Made by a program: the position numbers and the translations under genes. A DNA stretch of 64,000 bases from Janthinobacterium rivuli (GTDB lineage Bacteria > Pseudomonadota > Gammaproteobacteria > Burkholderiales > Burkholderiaceae_D): assembly GCF_009208735.1 (NCBI RefSeq), contig NZ_WFLJ01000001.1, forward strand, positions 372,001 through 436,000, given 5' to 3'. The stretch's first letter is position 1. Each line of letters begins with the position of its first letter. Below, one piece after another: positions 44,126-53,504 of the stretch. The notes beneath the pieces are model-generated. The model saw only the letters and a program-made list of their open reading frames with translations. It was not told where the DNA came from and did not search any database.

Positions 44126-47100
44126 TCAGGGTTGGTCGAGTGCCGCTTGCAACTCCGTCAAATCATAAGGCTTGCGCAAGACGCTGGCGGAAAAGCCCAG
44201 CTCGTCCATCGATTCCTTGCCATAGCCGGTGGAAAAGATGATGCGCATGTCCGGCTTCTCGCGCAGCACCATGCGCGCCAGCGCGATGCCGGACATGCCC
44301 GGCAGGCTGACATCCGTAAACAGGATATCGAAGTCTTGCTCGTTGAGCAATTCCCACGCCGCCTCGCCATCGGACACGCCGCTGACGGTATGGCCCAGCA
44401 TGCCCACCAGTTCGCACACCATCAGCTGGGAATCGAGATTGTCTTCCACCACGAGTATCTTCATCGATGTCGGCATATCCCCCTGCGGCACCACGGCATG
44501 GCCGGTCAAGTCCAGTCCCGGCGTGCCGCTGCCCAGCACGCTGGCCGCCGGGCCGCCACCGGCCCCGGTGCCAGCCACCGGCGCGCCGGAGCGTTCAAAC
44601 TGGCGCGCGCGCATTTGCTGCTGGCGGTTGGCCAGCACATGGCGCAGCTTGCGTGCCAGCTCTTCGCGCCGGTATGGCTTGCTGAGCAATTCCACCCCCG
44701 CGTCGAGCCTGCCCTCATGCACGATGACATCCTGCGCATAGCCCGAGGTAAACAAGACGGCGATATCGGGCTGCAATTCGCGCGCCTGGCGCGCCATCTC
44801 CGTGCTGCTGACGGGACCGGGCATGATCACGTCCGTAAACAGCAAGTCGATCTGCGCGCCGCTGTGCAGCACGGCCAGCGCGCTTTCGCCATCCTCGGCC
44901 TTGAGCACCTTGTAACCGAGCGCGCCGAGCATGTCGACCACGGTGGTGCGCACGCCCACGTCGTCTTCCACCACCAGCACCGTTTCCGTGCCGCCCGTGA
45001 CGACGCCGCTCAATTCCAGTTCCTCGTCCGCTTCCGCCATCAGGGAGCGGGGCAAATAGATTTTGACTCCCGTGCCCACGCCAGGTTCACTGTAAATGCG
45101 GATATGGCCGCGGCTTTGCGTGACGAAGCCATACGCCATCGACAAGCCCAGGCCCGTGCCCGCGCCTTCCGGCTTGGTGGTGAAGAACGGCTCGAAGGCG
45201 CGCTGCAGCACGGGGCCCGTCATGCCGCGGCCCGTATCGGTCACCGACAGCATCACGTACTGGCCGGCCGGCACGTCGACCAGGTTGTGCACATACTGCT
45301 CGTCGAGCACGACATTGCCCAGTTCGATGGTCAGCTTGCCCACGCCATCCATGGCGTCGCGCGCATTGATGGCCAGGTTGAGGATGACGTTCTCGATCTG
45401 GCTGCGGTCGACCAGGGTATTCCACAGCCCGCCGCCGCCCACCAGCACGATGTCGATCGCCTCGCCCAGGGCACGCCGTAGCAGCGCATCCATGTTGCGC
45501 ACGACGCGGGCCAGGTCGGCCACCACCGGTTGCAAGGGCTGGCGCCGCGCAAACGCCAGAAGGTGCGACGACAGCTTGGCGCCCCGCTCGACGGCGGCAA
45601 TCGCCGTGTCCAGGCGCTGGCGCATGAGGCCATCCGTACCCGCCAGGTGCTGCAGCAAATGCAAATTGCCGGAAATGATTTGCAGCACGTTGTTGAAATC
45701 GTGCGCGATGCCGCCCGTCAGCTGGCCCACGGCTTCCATCTTTTGCGCCTGGCGCAAGGCGTCTTCGGCCTTGGTGCGCTCACCGACTTCCTGTTCGACC
45801 CGGTGCTCCAGCGTTTCGTTCAATTCATGCAGCGCTTTTTCCACGCGGCGCCGGTCCGTGATGTCCGTCTTGACGGCGATCAGGGAACGCGTCTGTCCCT
45901 GTTCATCGACCAGGCGGCTGACATTGCTCGACACCCACACCTGCGAGCCATCGGGCTTGATGTAGCGCTTTTCCAGCGAGAACGATTCACCCGTTTCCAC
46001 CAGGCGACGGAACAGCACGCTGTTGCCGGGCACGTCCGCCGGATGCATGATGTCGTTCATGTTCAGGCTCAGCAGTTCCTCGGCGGAACGCCCCAGCATG
46101 CGGCACAGGGCCCCGTTGACCCGCTGGAAACGACCATCGAGGCCCAGCTCGGACAAGCCCACCGAGGCCTGGCCGAAAATGGCCGCCATGCGCTCCTGGC
46201 TGGCGTTGAGTTCATCCTCGATCTGGCGCCGCTCCGTCACGTCGAACGACACGCCCACGTAGCGGCGCTGGCCCGGCATGCGGCCGGCCACCACCTCGCC
46301 CTGGCGCGCGATCCAGCGCAGCGCGCCATCGGCAGGGCGGCGGATGCGGTATTCCACGTATTCGAGGGGATTGGGCGCCAGATCGAGCTTGCTCGGTCCG
46401 ACCTTTTGCTGGTCGCGCGCATCGACCAAGCTCACCAGCAGGCGTTCCGTCACTTCCGCCTCGTCGGCAATGCCCCACAGGCGGCGGAAGGTAGGCGACA
46501 CCAGCATCGCGCCCGTTTCGGGGAACCATTCGAAGGTGCCGATGCCGCCCGCCTGCTGGGCCAGGCGCAGCCGCTCCTCGGCTTCCATGCGCTCGGTGAC
46601 GTCGATACCCTCGACGAGAATGCCCGTGACCACGCCCTCGTCATCCTTGATGGGCTGGTAGACGAAATCGATCTGGCGCTGGCCCGTCTGCCCGTCCGCC
46701 GTGTGCAAATCCACCTTCACCTGGCGCCCCTCGAACGGTTCGCCCGTGCGGTAGACCTGGTCGAGCAGTTCGATGAACCCTTGCGCCCTGACTTCGGGCA
46801 AGGCCACTTCGACTGGCTTGCCCAGCAAATCGCGGTGGCCTACCAGGCGCAGGTAATGTTCATTCGCCAATTCGAACACGTGCCGCGGCCCGCGCAGCAG
46901 GGCCATGAAGCTCGGTGCCTGCTGGAACAGGGCGCGCAGCAGCGCGCGTTCCTCGCCCAGGCGGCGGTTGGCCGCGCGCACGGCCTCGCTCTCCCTCTGC
47001 AAGGTGGTGTTGAGTTCGCCCAACTCGGCCGTTGCCAGCTTCAGCTGGCGCCCTTCCTCCATGCGCGCCGTCAATTCCAGCGCCGTGCACAGCACGCCGT

Positions 47101-47524
47101 CCACCTGGCCGTCGGCGCCATGCACGGGCGTATAAAACAGGTCGAAACAGACGTCCGTCGGTTTTCCATCGCGCAGCAGCGGCAGGCAGCTCTCGCGGTG
47201 CACCTGCGTCTCGCCGCGCAATCCCGCATCGAGGATGCGCGCGTTCCAGTCCCAGATTTCGGGCCAGACGAGCGGCACCGTGCCACCCAGCGCCGCCGGA
47301 TGGCGCGCCCCGGCGATCTGGATGTAGTCGTCGTTGTAAATCATCACGTGCTGCGGCCCCCACATCAGCACCATCGCCATCGGCGAATGGAGCACGATGT
47401 CGACGCTGGTGCGCAAATGGGCGGGCCAGCCATCGAGGGGGCCCAGGCTGGTGGAAGACCAGTCGTGCCGGCGCACCAGCTCGCCCATGCTGCCGCCGCC
47501 GCGCGGCCAGGCTGGCGCGCTCAT
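44126..47524 (-). CDS. Multi-PAS hybrid histidine kinase with two receiver domains
   Basis: Large cytosolic sensor of 1132 residues starting at 47524. Order: N-terminal PAS/GAF-like part (to about 180, with HVMIYNDDYIQIAGARHPAA), then three further PAS domains (about 200-320, 325-440 and 450-575), HisKA with phospho-His in GGIAHDFNNVL, HATPase with NLAINARDAMDG and GAGTGLGLSMAYG, receiver 1 (Asp in LLFTDVIMPG, Lys in LSKPYRREEL), a linker, and receiver 2 (Asp in ILFTDVSLPGMSG, Lys in LRKPYDL). No membrane segment. It overlaps the upstream kinase gene by four bases (ATGA) and is last in the CheR-CheB operon. Confidence 0.92.
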   Translation of the reverse strand: MSAPAWPRGGGSMGELVRRHDWSSTSLGPLDGWPAHLRTSVDIVLHSPMAMVLMWGPQHVMIYNDDYIQIAGARHPAALGGTVPLVWPEIWDWNARILDAGLRGETQVHRESCLPLLRDGKPTDVCFDLFYTPVHGADGQVDGVLCTALELTARMEEGRQLKLATAELGELNTTLQRESEAVRAANRRLGEERALLRALFQQAPSFMALLRGPRHVFELANEHYLRLVGHRDLLGKPVEVALPEVRAQGFIELLDQVYRTGEPFEGRQVKVDLHTADGQTGQRQIDFVYQPIKDDEGVVTGILVEGIDVTERMEAEERLRLAQQAGGIGTFEWFPETGAMLVSPTFRRLWGIADEAEVTERLLVSLVDARDQQKVGPSKLDLAPNPLEYVEYRIRRPADGALRWIARQGEVVAGRMPGQRRYVGVSFDVTERRQIEDELNASQERMAAIFGQASVGLSELGLDGRFQRVNGALCRMLGRSAEELLSLNMNDIMHPADVPGNSVLFRRLVETGESFSLEKRYIKPDGSQVWVSSNVSRLVDEQGQTRSLIAVKTDITDRRRVEKALHELNETLEHRVEQEVGERTKAEDALRQAQKMEAVGQLTGGIAHDFNNVLQIISGNLHLLQHLAGTDGLMRQRLDTAIAAVERGAKLSSHLLAFARRQPLQPVVADLARVVRNMDALLRRALGEAIDIVLVGGGGLWNTLVDRSQIENVILNLAINARDAMDGVGKLTIELGNVVLDEQYVHNLVDVPAGQYVMLSVTDTGRGMTGPVLQRAFEPFFTTKPEGAGTGLGLSMAYGFVTQSRGHIRIYSEPGVGTGVKIYLPRSLMAEADEELELSGVVTGGTETVLVVEDDVGVRTTVVDMLGALGYKVLKAEDGESALAVLHSGAQIDLLFTDVIMPGPVSSTEMARQARELQPDIAVLFTSGYAQDVIVHEGRLDAGVELLSKPYRREELARKLRHVLANRQQQMRARQFERSGAPVAGTGAGGGPAASVLGSGTPGLDLTGHAVVPQGDMPTSMKILVVEDNLDSQLMVCELVGMLGHTVSGVSDGEAAWELLNEQDFDILFTDVSLPGMSGIALARMVLREKPDMRIIFSTGYGKESMDELGFSASVLRKPYDLTELQAALDQP

Positions 47525-48663
47525 GTCGCCATTTCCGCTTGCACGCGCACCTGGCAATGGCGCGGGATGCGCACCGTGGCCAGCGTACCCTGCGCGGCCG
47601 TCGAACTGAGCTCGACCGTGCCGCCGTGGGCCTTGACGAACATGTTGACAGTGTACAAGCCCAGTCCCAGACCCTGCCCCGTCCTGCGCTTCTCGCCTGC
47701 CTGCTGGAACGGCTCGAACAGGGTCGGCAGTAATTCTGCGGGAATGACGCCGCGATTGGCGATGCGCAATTCAATGCTGTCGGCGGCCCGTCCGTCGAGG
47801 GCCAGCTGCACCGGCGTGCCCGCCTCGCCATGCGTGAGGGCATTGCATAGCAGATTCGAGATGACTTGCGACAGCAAGCCCGCGTCGCATTGCCCGTGCA
47901 GCTCGCCGACACTGCTGAGTTCGACAAGCGGGGGCTGGCCGGCCGTCTCGAATTCCTCGACGATGGCGCGCGCCAGCGCCAGGTAGTCGTGCGTGCTGCT
48001 GCGCAACTCCATCGTGCCCGAACGGATGCGCGCCAGGTCCAGCAACTGGTCGACCATGCGCGCCATGCGCTTGGCGCTGCTTTCGATGCGCTGCGCCGTG
48101 ACGATCACCTTCGGGTGGTCGCTCATCATCGGCAACAGCATGGCGCCGTTCATCACCACCGACAAGGGCGTGCGCAAGTCGTGGCCCAGCACGGCCGTGA
48201 ACAGTTCATTCAGGTGCAGCGCATGTTTGAGCTCGTCAAGCTGGGCCGACAATTCGCGTTTCTGCTGGTACAACTGAACCAGCACCGCCACCTTGCTTTG
48301 CAAGGCTTTCACGTCGATGGGCTTGTACAGGAAATCGACGGCGCCCGCCTCGTAGCCGCGGAAGCTGTAGCTGGGCTCGCGCGACGCGGCCGTGAGGAAG
48401 ATCAGGGGAATGCCGCGCGTGCGCTCGCTGCCGCGTATCAGCTCGGCCAGTTCGAAGCCATCCATCTGCGGCATTTGCACGTCGATCAGGGCCAGTGCCA
48501 CGTCATGCGTCAGCAGCAACTCCAGCGCCTCGGCGCCCGAACTGGCCTTGAGGATGACAATACCGGGCCGTGCCAGCACGGCTTCGGCGGCGACCAGGTT
48601 TTGCGCGATGTCGTCAACGACGAGGATATGGATAGGATCGGTCACGGAATCATCTTCAGGCAT
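47521..48663 (-). CDS. Receiver-histidine kinase protein
   Basis: Protein of 380 residues with a receiver domain at the N-terminus and a kinase at the C-terminus. The receiver begins IHILVVDDIAQNLVAAEAVL, with Asp in ALIDVQMPQMDGFEL and Lys in LYKPIDVKAL. A coiled linker leads to HisKA with phospho-His in GHDLRTPLSVVM and a HATPase (SNLLCNALTHGE, GQGLGLGLYTV). It lacks a sensor and a membrane anchor, so it probably integrates signals from other kinases. The ATG at 48663 is used because the receiver starts right after it. It overlaps the hybrid kinase gene by four bases and follows cheB. Confidence 0.9.
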   Translation of the reverse strand: MPEDDSVTDPIHILVVDDIAQNLVAAEAVLARPGIVILKASSGAEALELLLTHDVALALIDVQMPQMDGFELAELIRGSERTRGIPLIFLTAASREPSYSFRGYEAGAVDFLYKPIDVKALQSKVAVLVQLYQQKRELSAQLDELKHALHLNELFTAVLGHDLRTPLSVVMNGAMLLPMMSDHPKVIVTAQRIESSAKRMARMVDQLLDLARIRSGTMELRSSTHDYLALARAIVEEFETAGQPPLVELSSVGELHGQCDAGLLSQVISNLLCNALTHGEAGTPVQLALDGRAADSIELRIANRGVIPAELLPTLFEPFQQAGEKRRTGQGLGLGLYTVNMFVKAHGGTVELSSTAAQGTLATVRIPRHCQVRVQAEMAT

Positions 48664-48751
48664 CGCAACGGCAAGACGCCATCGTGTTTCGATATAGATA
48701 TCAACATTGTTTCTATTCTCACATATATTACACGCACTGCCGCACTGCCAC

Positions 48752-49369
48752 TCACTTGTGTTTGTCATCACCGAGCAAGGCCAGGCTGGCAGCCATCTGC
48801 GGCAAATCGAGCACGCGGTCGGCGCCGGCCAGCTTGAGCGCGGCGGCCGGCATGATGCCACAACTGGCCCGCTGTGGGTCTTGCACCCAGGCATAGCCGC
48901 CCAGCTGCCGCACGCGCGCCAGGCCCGCCGCGCCGTCGGCCGAGGCCCCCGTCAGGATGATGGCCAGCATGGCGTGCCGGTAGGCATACGCGGCCGTTTC
49001 CAGCAGGACATCGATGGACGGGCGCGAAAAGTACACGGGCGCTTCCTGCGACAGGGAAAAACAGCCATCGGGTTCGACTTGCAGGTGATAGTCGGGTGGC
49101 GCGAAATAGACCACGCCCGCCTGCAGCGGTTCCTTGTCCTGCGCCTCGCGCAAGGGGAGCTGGCAACGTTCCGCGTACAGCTGCGGCAACTGGCTCGAAC
49201 GGCCCGGCGCCAGGTGCAGCACCACCACCACGGTGGCGCGGCAGGTGGCGGGCAAGGCGCGCAGCACGATGCCCAGCGCCTCCACGCCGCCGGCCGAGGC
49301 GCCGATGGCGATCAGGCGCAGGCCGGCGGGCGGGGGCGCGACGTCGCTGGTCGGCAACATGTCAGGCAC
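48752..49369 (-). CDS. Stand-alone CheB methylesterase domain protein
   Basis: Protein of 205 residues with only the CheB methylesterase domain and no receiver. The catalytic triad is visible: Ser25 in AIGASAGGVEAL, His52 in VLHLAPGRSSQ and Asp145 in LTGASADGAAGLA. Classical CheB removes methyl groups from glutamates on receptors; here no receptor gene is near, so the target may be another signalling protein. It overlaps the cheR-like gene by eight bases, and 88 bases separate it from the kinase gene. Confidence 0.93.
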   Translation of the reverse strand: MPDMLPTSDVAPPPAGLRLIAIGASAGGVEALGIVLRALPATCRATVVVVLHLAPGRSSQLPQLYAERCQLPLREAQDKEPLQAGVVYFAPPDYHLQVEPDGCFSLSQEAPVYFSRPSIDVLLETAAYAYRHAMLAIILTGASADGAAGLARVRQLGGYAWVQDPQRASCGIMPAAALKLAGADRVLDLPQMAASLALLGDDKHK

Positions 49370-50186
49370 GCTGGAAGATGCGTTCAGCCGGGCTCAGCTC
49401 GCTGAAGCTGGCCGCATGGCGGCTGAAATGCAGGCTTTCCTTCATGCCCAGGCCCAGGAAGCCCCGGTTCACCAGCGCTTCGTGGAACAGGCCCAGGCTG
49501 CGGTCCTGCAAGTCTTTATTGAAGTAAATCATGACGTTACGGCAGGAAACCATATGCACCTCCGAAAACACGCTGTCCGTCGCCAGGCTGTGGTCGGCGA
49601 AAACGAACTGGCGCCGCAGGCGCCGTTCAAAGATGGCGCCCTTGTAGGCGGCCGTGTAATAGTCGGACAAGGAGCGCTTGCCGCCCGCCAGCTGGTAATT
49701 CTCGCTGAACTGGGCGATGCGCTCGATCGGATAGATGCCCGCTTCGGCGGCGGCCAGCGCTTCGACGTTGATGTCGGTCGCGTAAATCATGCTGCGCTCG
49801 AGCAAACCCTCTTCTTCCAGCAAGATGGCCAGCGACCACACCTCTTCGCCGCTGCTGCAGCCGGCCACCCAGATCTTGATGGAAGGATAGGTGTGCAGAA
49901 TGGGCACGACCTTTTCACGCAAGGCGCGGAAATACGCGGGATCGCGGAACATCTCGCTCACTTGCACCGTGAAGAACTGCAGCATCTGCGCGAACATGGC
50001 CGGCTCGTGCAAGATGCGGTCCTGCAACTGCGACAGGCTGGCGCAGCCGAAGCGCTCCATGGCCTGGCGCATGCGCCGGCGCAGCGACGCCACCGAATAA
50101 TCGCGGAAATCGTGCTGATACCGCAGCAGTATTCCCTCAAGCAATAACTTCAGTTCTATATCGAAAATATCGTCATCTAACAACAT
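49362..50186 (-). CDS. CheR-type protein-glutamate methyltransferase
   Basis: SAM-dependent methyltransferase of 274 residues. The N-terminal helical domain includes FRDYSVASLRRRMRQAMERF, followed by the SAM-binding fold with KIWVAGCSSGEEVWSLAILL and YATDINVEALAAAEAGIYP, then SCRNVMIYFNKDLQ. The start at 50186 (MLLDDDIFDIELKL) is the first in-frame ATG consistent with the family length; much longer readings upstream overlap an opposite reading. First gene of the CheR-CheB-kinase-hybrid kinase operon. Confidence 0.93.
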   Translation of the reverse strand: MLLDDDIFDIELKLLLEGILLRYQHDFRDYSVASLRRRMRQAMERFGCASLSQLQDRILHEPAMFAQMLQFFTVQVSEMFRDPAYFRALREKVVPILHTYPSIKIWVAGCSSGEEVWSLAILLEEEGLLERSMIYATDINVEALAAAEAGIYPIERIAQFSENYQLAGGKRSLSDYYTAAYKGAIFERRLRRQFVFADHSLATDSVFSEVHMVSCRNVMIYFNKDLQDRSLGLFHEALVNRGFLGLGMKESLHFSRHAASFSELSPAERIFQRA

Positions 50187-50326
50187 CCACCTCTTCGGAT
50201 ACCAGGCCGTTGAACACGGTGCACATTGCACCGCGCAGTCACTGCCAAATGCTAGCAGATCGCCGGCGATTATCCCCCAGGGAAAGTAAGCCTTAGGTAC
50301 GCTGGCGTACGCTCGCGCGCCTTTTT

Positions 50327-51313
50327 TCACGCATCCACGCCCTTCATGCCCTCGTCCGTATAACGCGCGCCCGCCGCCATGCCCAAGGGAAAGGCGGCGC
50401 TCATCGCCGCCAGTTCGGCACCGTCCAGCCGCACGGCCAGCGCGCCGAGGTTGTCGTGCAGGTAGGCGATGCGCTTGGTGCCGGGGATGGGAATGATGTC
50501 GTCGCCTTGCGCCAGCAGCCAGGCCAGCGCCAGCTGGGCCGGCGTGCAGCCTTTTTCGCGCGCGAGGTCCTTGACCAGCGCCACGATGGCCTGGTTGCGC
50601 GCCAGGTTGCCGGCGGCGAAGCGGGGATTGAACTGGCGGAAATCGCCCGCGTCGAGACTGGCCGCGTCGGCGATGGCGCCCGTCAGGAAACCGCTGCCCA
50701 GCGGACTGTAGGCAAAGAAACTGGCGCCCACGTCGCGGCAGGCGGCCAGCACGCCCTGCTCCGGTTCGCGCGTCCACAGCGAATACTCGCTCTGCACGGC
50801 GGCCACGGGGCAGAGCGCCGCCGCGCGCCGCAAGGTGGCCGCGCTCACTTCGCACAGGCCGACGGCGCGAATTTTTCCTGCTTGCAGCAGTTGCGCCAGC
50901 GCCCCCATCGATTCCTCCAGCGGCGTGTCCAGGTTCAGGCGGTGCAGGTAAAACAGGTCGATGGCGTCCACGCCCAGGCGCGCCAGCGACGCTTCGCACG
51001 CCTGGCGGATGTAGGCGGGTGCATTGTCGACGCGACGCGCATAGCTGCCCGCCTCGCGCGCCAGGCCGCACTTGGTGGCGACCAGGGCCTGGCCGCGATG
51101 ACCTTTTAAAAAGCGGCCCAGCAATTGTTCGTTGTGACCGAAACCGTAGGCGTCGGCCGTGTCGAACAGGGTCACGCCCGCCGCCAGGGCCGCTTCCAGG
51201 GTGGCCAGCGATTGCGCCTCGTCGGTGGCGCCATAGAATTCCGACATGCCCATGCAGCCCAGGCCCAGTGCCGAACTGTTCAAACCGCTATTGCCGATGC
51301 GTCGTTGTTGCAT
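50327..51313 (-). CDS. Aldo/keto reductase
   Basis: NADPH-dependent oxidoreductase of 328 residues with a TIM-barrel fold. Key residues are visible in TLFDTADAYGFGHNEQLLG (catalytic Asp and Tyr), ALVATKCGLARE (Lys) and DLFYLHRLN (His). The C-terminal cofactor site IIPIPGTKRIAYLHDNLGA fits the YakC/Tas-like branch. It probably reduces small aldehydes or ketones; the substrate is unknown. Start with GAGGAG upstream. It is divergent from a LysR regulator, which is its likely controller. Confidence 0.93.
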   Translation of the reverse strand: MQQRRIGNSGLNSSALGLGCMGMSEFYGATDEAQSLATLEAALAAGVTLFDTADAYGFGHNEQLLGRFLKGHRGQALVATKCGLAREAGSYARRVDNAPAYIRQACEASLARLGVDAIDLFYLHRLNLDTPLEESMGALAQLLQAGKIRAVGLCEVSAATLRRAAALCPVAAVQSEYSLWTREPEQGVLAACRDVGASFFAYSPLGSGFLTGAIADAASLDAGDFRQFNPRFAAGNLARNQAIVALVKDLAREKGCTPAQLALAWLLAQGDDIIPIPGTKRIAYLHDNLGALAVRLDGAELAAMSAAFPLGMAAGARYTDEGMKGVDA

Positions 51314-51389
51314 GCTGCTCTCCTCAGGTGGTGACTCGATGCAGCCAGTCTAGGCCGCGCCGGCCGGCGGGGGAATGCGCGATTTCGTG

Positions 51390-51404
51390 ATACCTTTCTG
51401 GTAT
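51390..51404. promoter_or_regulatory. LysR-type binding site overlapping the regulator start
   Basis: ATACC-N5-GGTAT is an inverted repeat with the T-N11-A form of LysR sites. It covers the first two bases of the lysR-type gene's ATG, so binding should repress that gene and may control the divergent aldo/keto reductase 76 bases away. Confidence 0.55.
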
Positions 51405-52293
51405 GAGAGCCCTCGATACCCATGCGCTGACCCTGTTTTGCGCCGTCGCCCGTTGCCTGAACTTCCGCCAGGCGGCCGAGCAATTGCACATGACCCAGCC
51501 ACCCTTGTCGCGCGCCATCAAGGCGCTGGAAGAGCGGCTGGGCGCGCGCTTGTTCGAGCGCGACACGCAGGGCGTGGCCTTGACGCAGGCGGGCCGCACC
51601 CTGCTGCCGCAGGCGCTGCACATCCTCGATTTGCTGGACGTTGCGCAAACGTCGCTGCGGCGCGATGCCGCGCCCGCGCGCCTGCGCCTGGGCCTGACGA
51701 GTTCCGTGGCGGCCGGCCTGTTCCGTCCACTGCTGGCGGCGCTGGAAGGGCAACTGGGCAATGTCCGCCTGGAACTGACGGCGGCCCCCTCGCCGCGCCT
51801 GGTGGCCAGCGTGCGCAAGGGCCAGCTCGACGCGGCCCTGCTGGCCCTGCCCAGCGCCACCTTCGAACTGGCCGTGCAGCCGCTGGCGCGCCAGCCCATG
51901 ATGCTGGCCCTGCCCGCCGGACACCGGCTGGCGAAGAAGCGCAAGCTCAGCCTGTTTGACATCGCGGCAGAACCGATTTACTGGTTTGAACGGGCGCGCC
52001 AGCCCGCCTTCTTCGACCATTGCCAGCAGGTGTTTCGCCGGCATGGCTTCGCGCCGATGTTCCTGCGCGAAGCGCCCGACCACCATGTGCTGCTCGCCGA
52101 CGTGGCGGCCGGCAAGGGCATGGCGCTGCTGGCCGACTCGTTCCGCGCCTTGCGCCTCGCTGGCGTGGCCTACCGGCCATTGCTGGAAGGAGAGGAATTG
52201 GCGGCCGGCATCGGCCTGGCCTGGCGGCCAGAGCACGGCCATGCGAGCCTGCCCCTGCTGCGCCAGCTGGCGCAGGAACATCTGGCACAGTGA
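51403..52293 (+). CDS. LysR-family transcriptional regulator
   Basis: Regulator of 296 residues. The N-terminal winged helix-turn-helix reads RCLNFRQAAEQLHMTQPPLS, then RAIKALEERLGARLFERDTQ, and an effector-binding domain with two alpha/beta lobes follows (LRLGLTSSVAAGLFRPLL onwards). The start has no ribosome site, and an inverted repeat overlaps it. It is divergent from an aldo/keto reductase gene, so it probably controls that gene in response to a small molecule that cannot be named from sequence. Confidence 0.93.
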   Translation: MRALDTHALTLFCAVARCLNFRQAAEQLHMTQPPLSRAIKALEERLGARLFERDTQGVALTQAGRTLLPQALHILDLLDVAQTSLRRDAAPARLRLGLTSSVAAGLFRPLLAALEGQLGNVRLELTAAPSPRLVASVRKGQLDAALLALPSATFELAVQPLARQPMMLALPAGHRLAKKRKLSLFDIAAEPIYWFERARQPAFFDHCQQVFRRHGFAPMFLREAPDHHVLLADVAAGKGMALLADSFRALRLAGVAYRPLLEGEELAAGIGLAWRPEHGHASLPLLRQLAQEHLAQ

Positions 52294-52360
52294 GGCGCGC
52301 ACGCGGATGCGCCAGACGCGCTACCATGGCGCCTTCCCTAATTTACGCGCCACCACGACC

Positions 52361-52882
52361 ATGACGTTTACCCTCAGCGACGCCGCCTACGGCACCGATA
52401 CCCCCGCAGCCAAGCACGCCATGTATGCGGATTTGCGTTCGCAGCTGCAAGGCTTGCTGTCGGGCGAGACCGATTTCATCGCCAATACGGCCAACTTCAG
52501 TTCGCTCGTCTTCCACACCATGCCGGGCCTGAACTGGGCCGGCTTTTATTTCCTGAAAGGCGAGGAACTGGTACTGGGGCCGTTCCAGGGCAAGCCCGCC
52601 TGCATCCGCATCAAGAAAGGACGCGGCGTGTGCGGCACCACCGTGGTCGAAGGCAAGTCCATCGTCGTGCAGGACGTGCATGCGTTTCCCGGCCACATCG
52701 CCTGCGACGTCAATTCGCGCTCGGAACTGGTGGTACCCGTGGTGGCGCACGGCCAGATCATCGGCGTGTTCGACCTCGACAGCCCCTTGATCGGCCGTTT
52801 CGACGACGTCGACGCGCAGGGCGTCGAATCGCTGGTGCGCGTGCTGGAAGCAACTATCGTTGCCGGGGAAGCAAGTAATTAG
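52361..52882 (+). CDS. Free methionine-(R)-sulfoxide reductase (GAF domain)
   Basis: Reduces free methionine-R-sulfoxide. The 173-residue product is one GAF domain. Three cysteines at 81, 91 and 115, in GKPACIRIKKGRGVCGTTVV and HIACDVNSRSE, match the conserved set of fRMsr enzymes (Cys84, Cys94 and Cys118 in E. coli). Other blocks: LNWAGFYFLKGEELVLGPFQ and GVFDLDSPLIGRFDDVD. The ATG at 52361 gives the family length. It ends tail-to-tail, overlapping the methyltransferase gene by four bases. Confidence 0.93.
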   Translation: MTFTLSDAAYGTDTPAAKHAMYADLRSQLQGLLSGETDFIANTANFSSLVFHTMPGLNWAGFYFLKGEELVLGPFQGKPACIRIKKGRGVCGTTVVEGKSIVVQDVHAFPGHIACDVNSRSELVVPVVAHGQIIGVFDLDSPLIGRFDDVDAQGVESLVRVLEATIVAGEASN

Positions 52883-53466
52883 TTGCCCGCCTTAACGGCG
52901 ATGAATTCGCCCTTGCCGACCGTCGCCAGGCACGTCGTGTAGCGGCTGTCGGCGCGGATGGCGTCAATAAACCCCGCCATGTCCGCGTAGTGCGAGCTGG
53001 CGTTGTCGACCACCAGCACGCCGCCGGCCGCCAGCGCCCGGTCCAGCTGCGGCCACCACGCTTCGTATTGCTGGCGCGCGGAATCGAGAAAGATGAAATC
53101 GTAGGCGCCGTCGGCCGCATCGCGCAGCACGTCGCCCGCATCCGCCAGCAACTGCCCGATCACGCCCTGCAGTTGCGCGCGCACAAAGTTGGCATGCGCC
53201 ATGTCGAACTTGTCCTGCGCCTTTTCCACCGTCACCACGCTGCCGCCCAGCGCCTGCGCCGCGCGCGCCAGCCACAGGGTCGAATAGCCGTTCGAGGTGC
53301 CGATTTCCAGCACCCGCCGCGCACCGCGCGCGTGCACGAGCACGGCCAGCAGCTCGCCCGTGTCGCGCGTGATGTTGAGCATGCGGCTGGCGCGCTCCGC
53401 GTGCGCCGCATCGTTGCTGCTGCCAAATGCTTCGAGTTCGCTTAACAGGGTATCGATGTCAGGCAT
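52879..53466 (-). CDS. Class I SAM-dependent (O-)methyltransferase
   Basis: Methyltransferase of 195 residues, similar to the caffeoyl-CoA / catechol O-methyltransferase group. The SAM site is RRVLEIGTSNGYSTLWLARA, followed by VVTVEKAQDKFDMAHANF, the metal or substrate loop YDFIFLDSARQQYEAWWPQL and VLVVDNASSHYADM. The substrate is unknown. No signal peptide. It stands on its own between the fRMsr gene (overlapping tails) and an EamA transporter gene 38 bases downstream on the same strand, which may share its transcript. Confidence 0.88.
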   Translation of the reverse strand: MPDIDTLLSELEAFGSSNDAAHAERASRMLNITRDTGELLAVLVHARGARRVLEIGTSNGYSTLWLARAAQALGGSVVTVEKAQDKFDMAHANFVRAQLQGVIGQLLADAGDVLRDAADGAYDFIFLDSARQQYEAWWPQLDRALAAGGVLVVDNASSHYADMAGFIDAIRADSRYTTCLATVGKGEFIAVKAGN

Positions 53467-53504
53467 GATGGCTCCTTGTGCAAAGCATCAGCATAGCAAA
53501 AATA

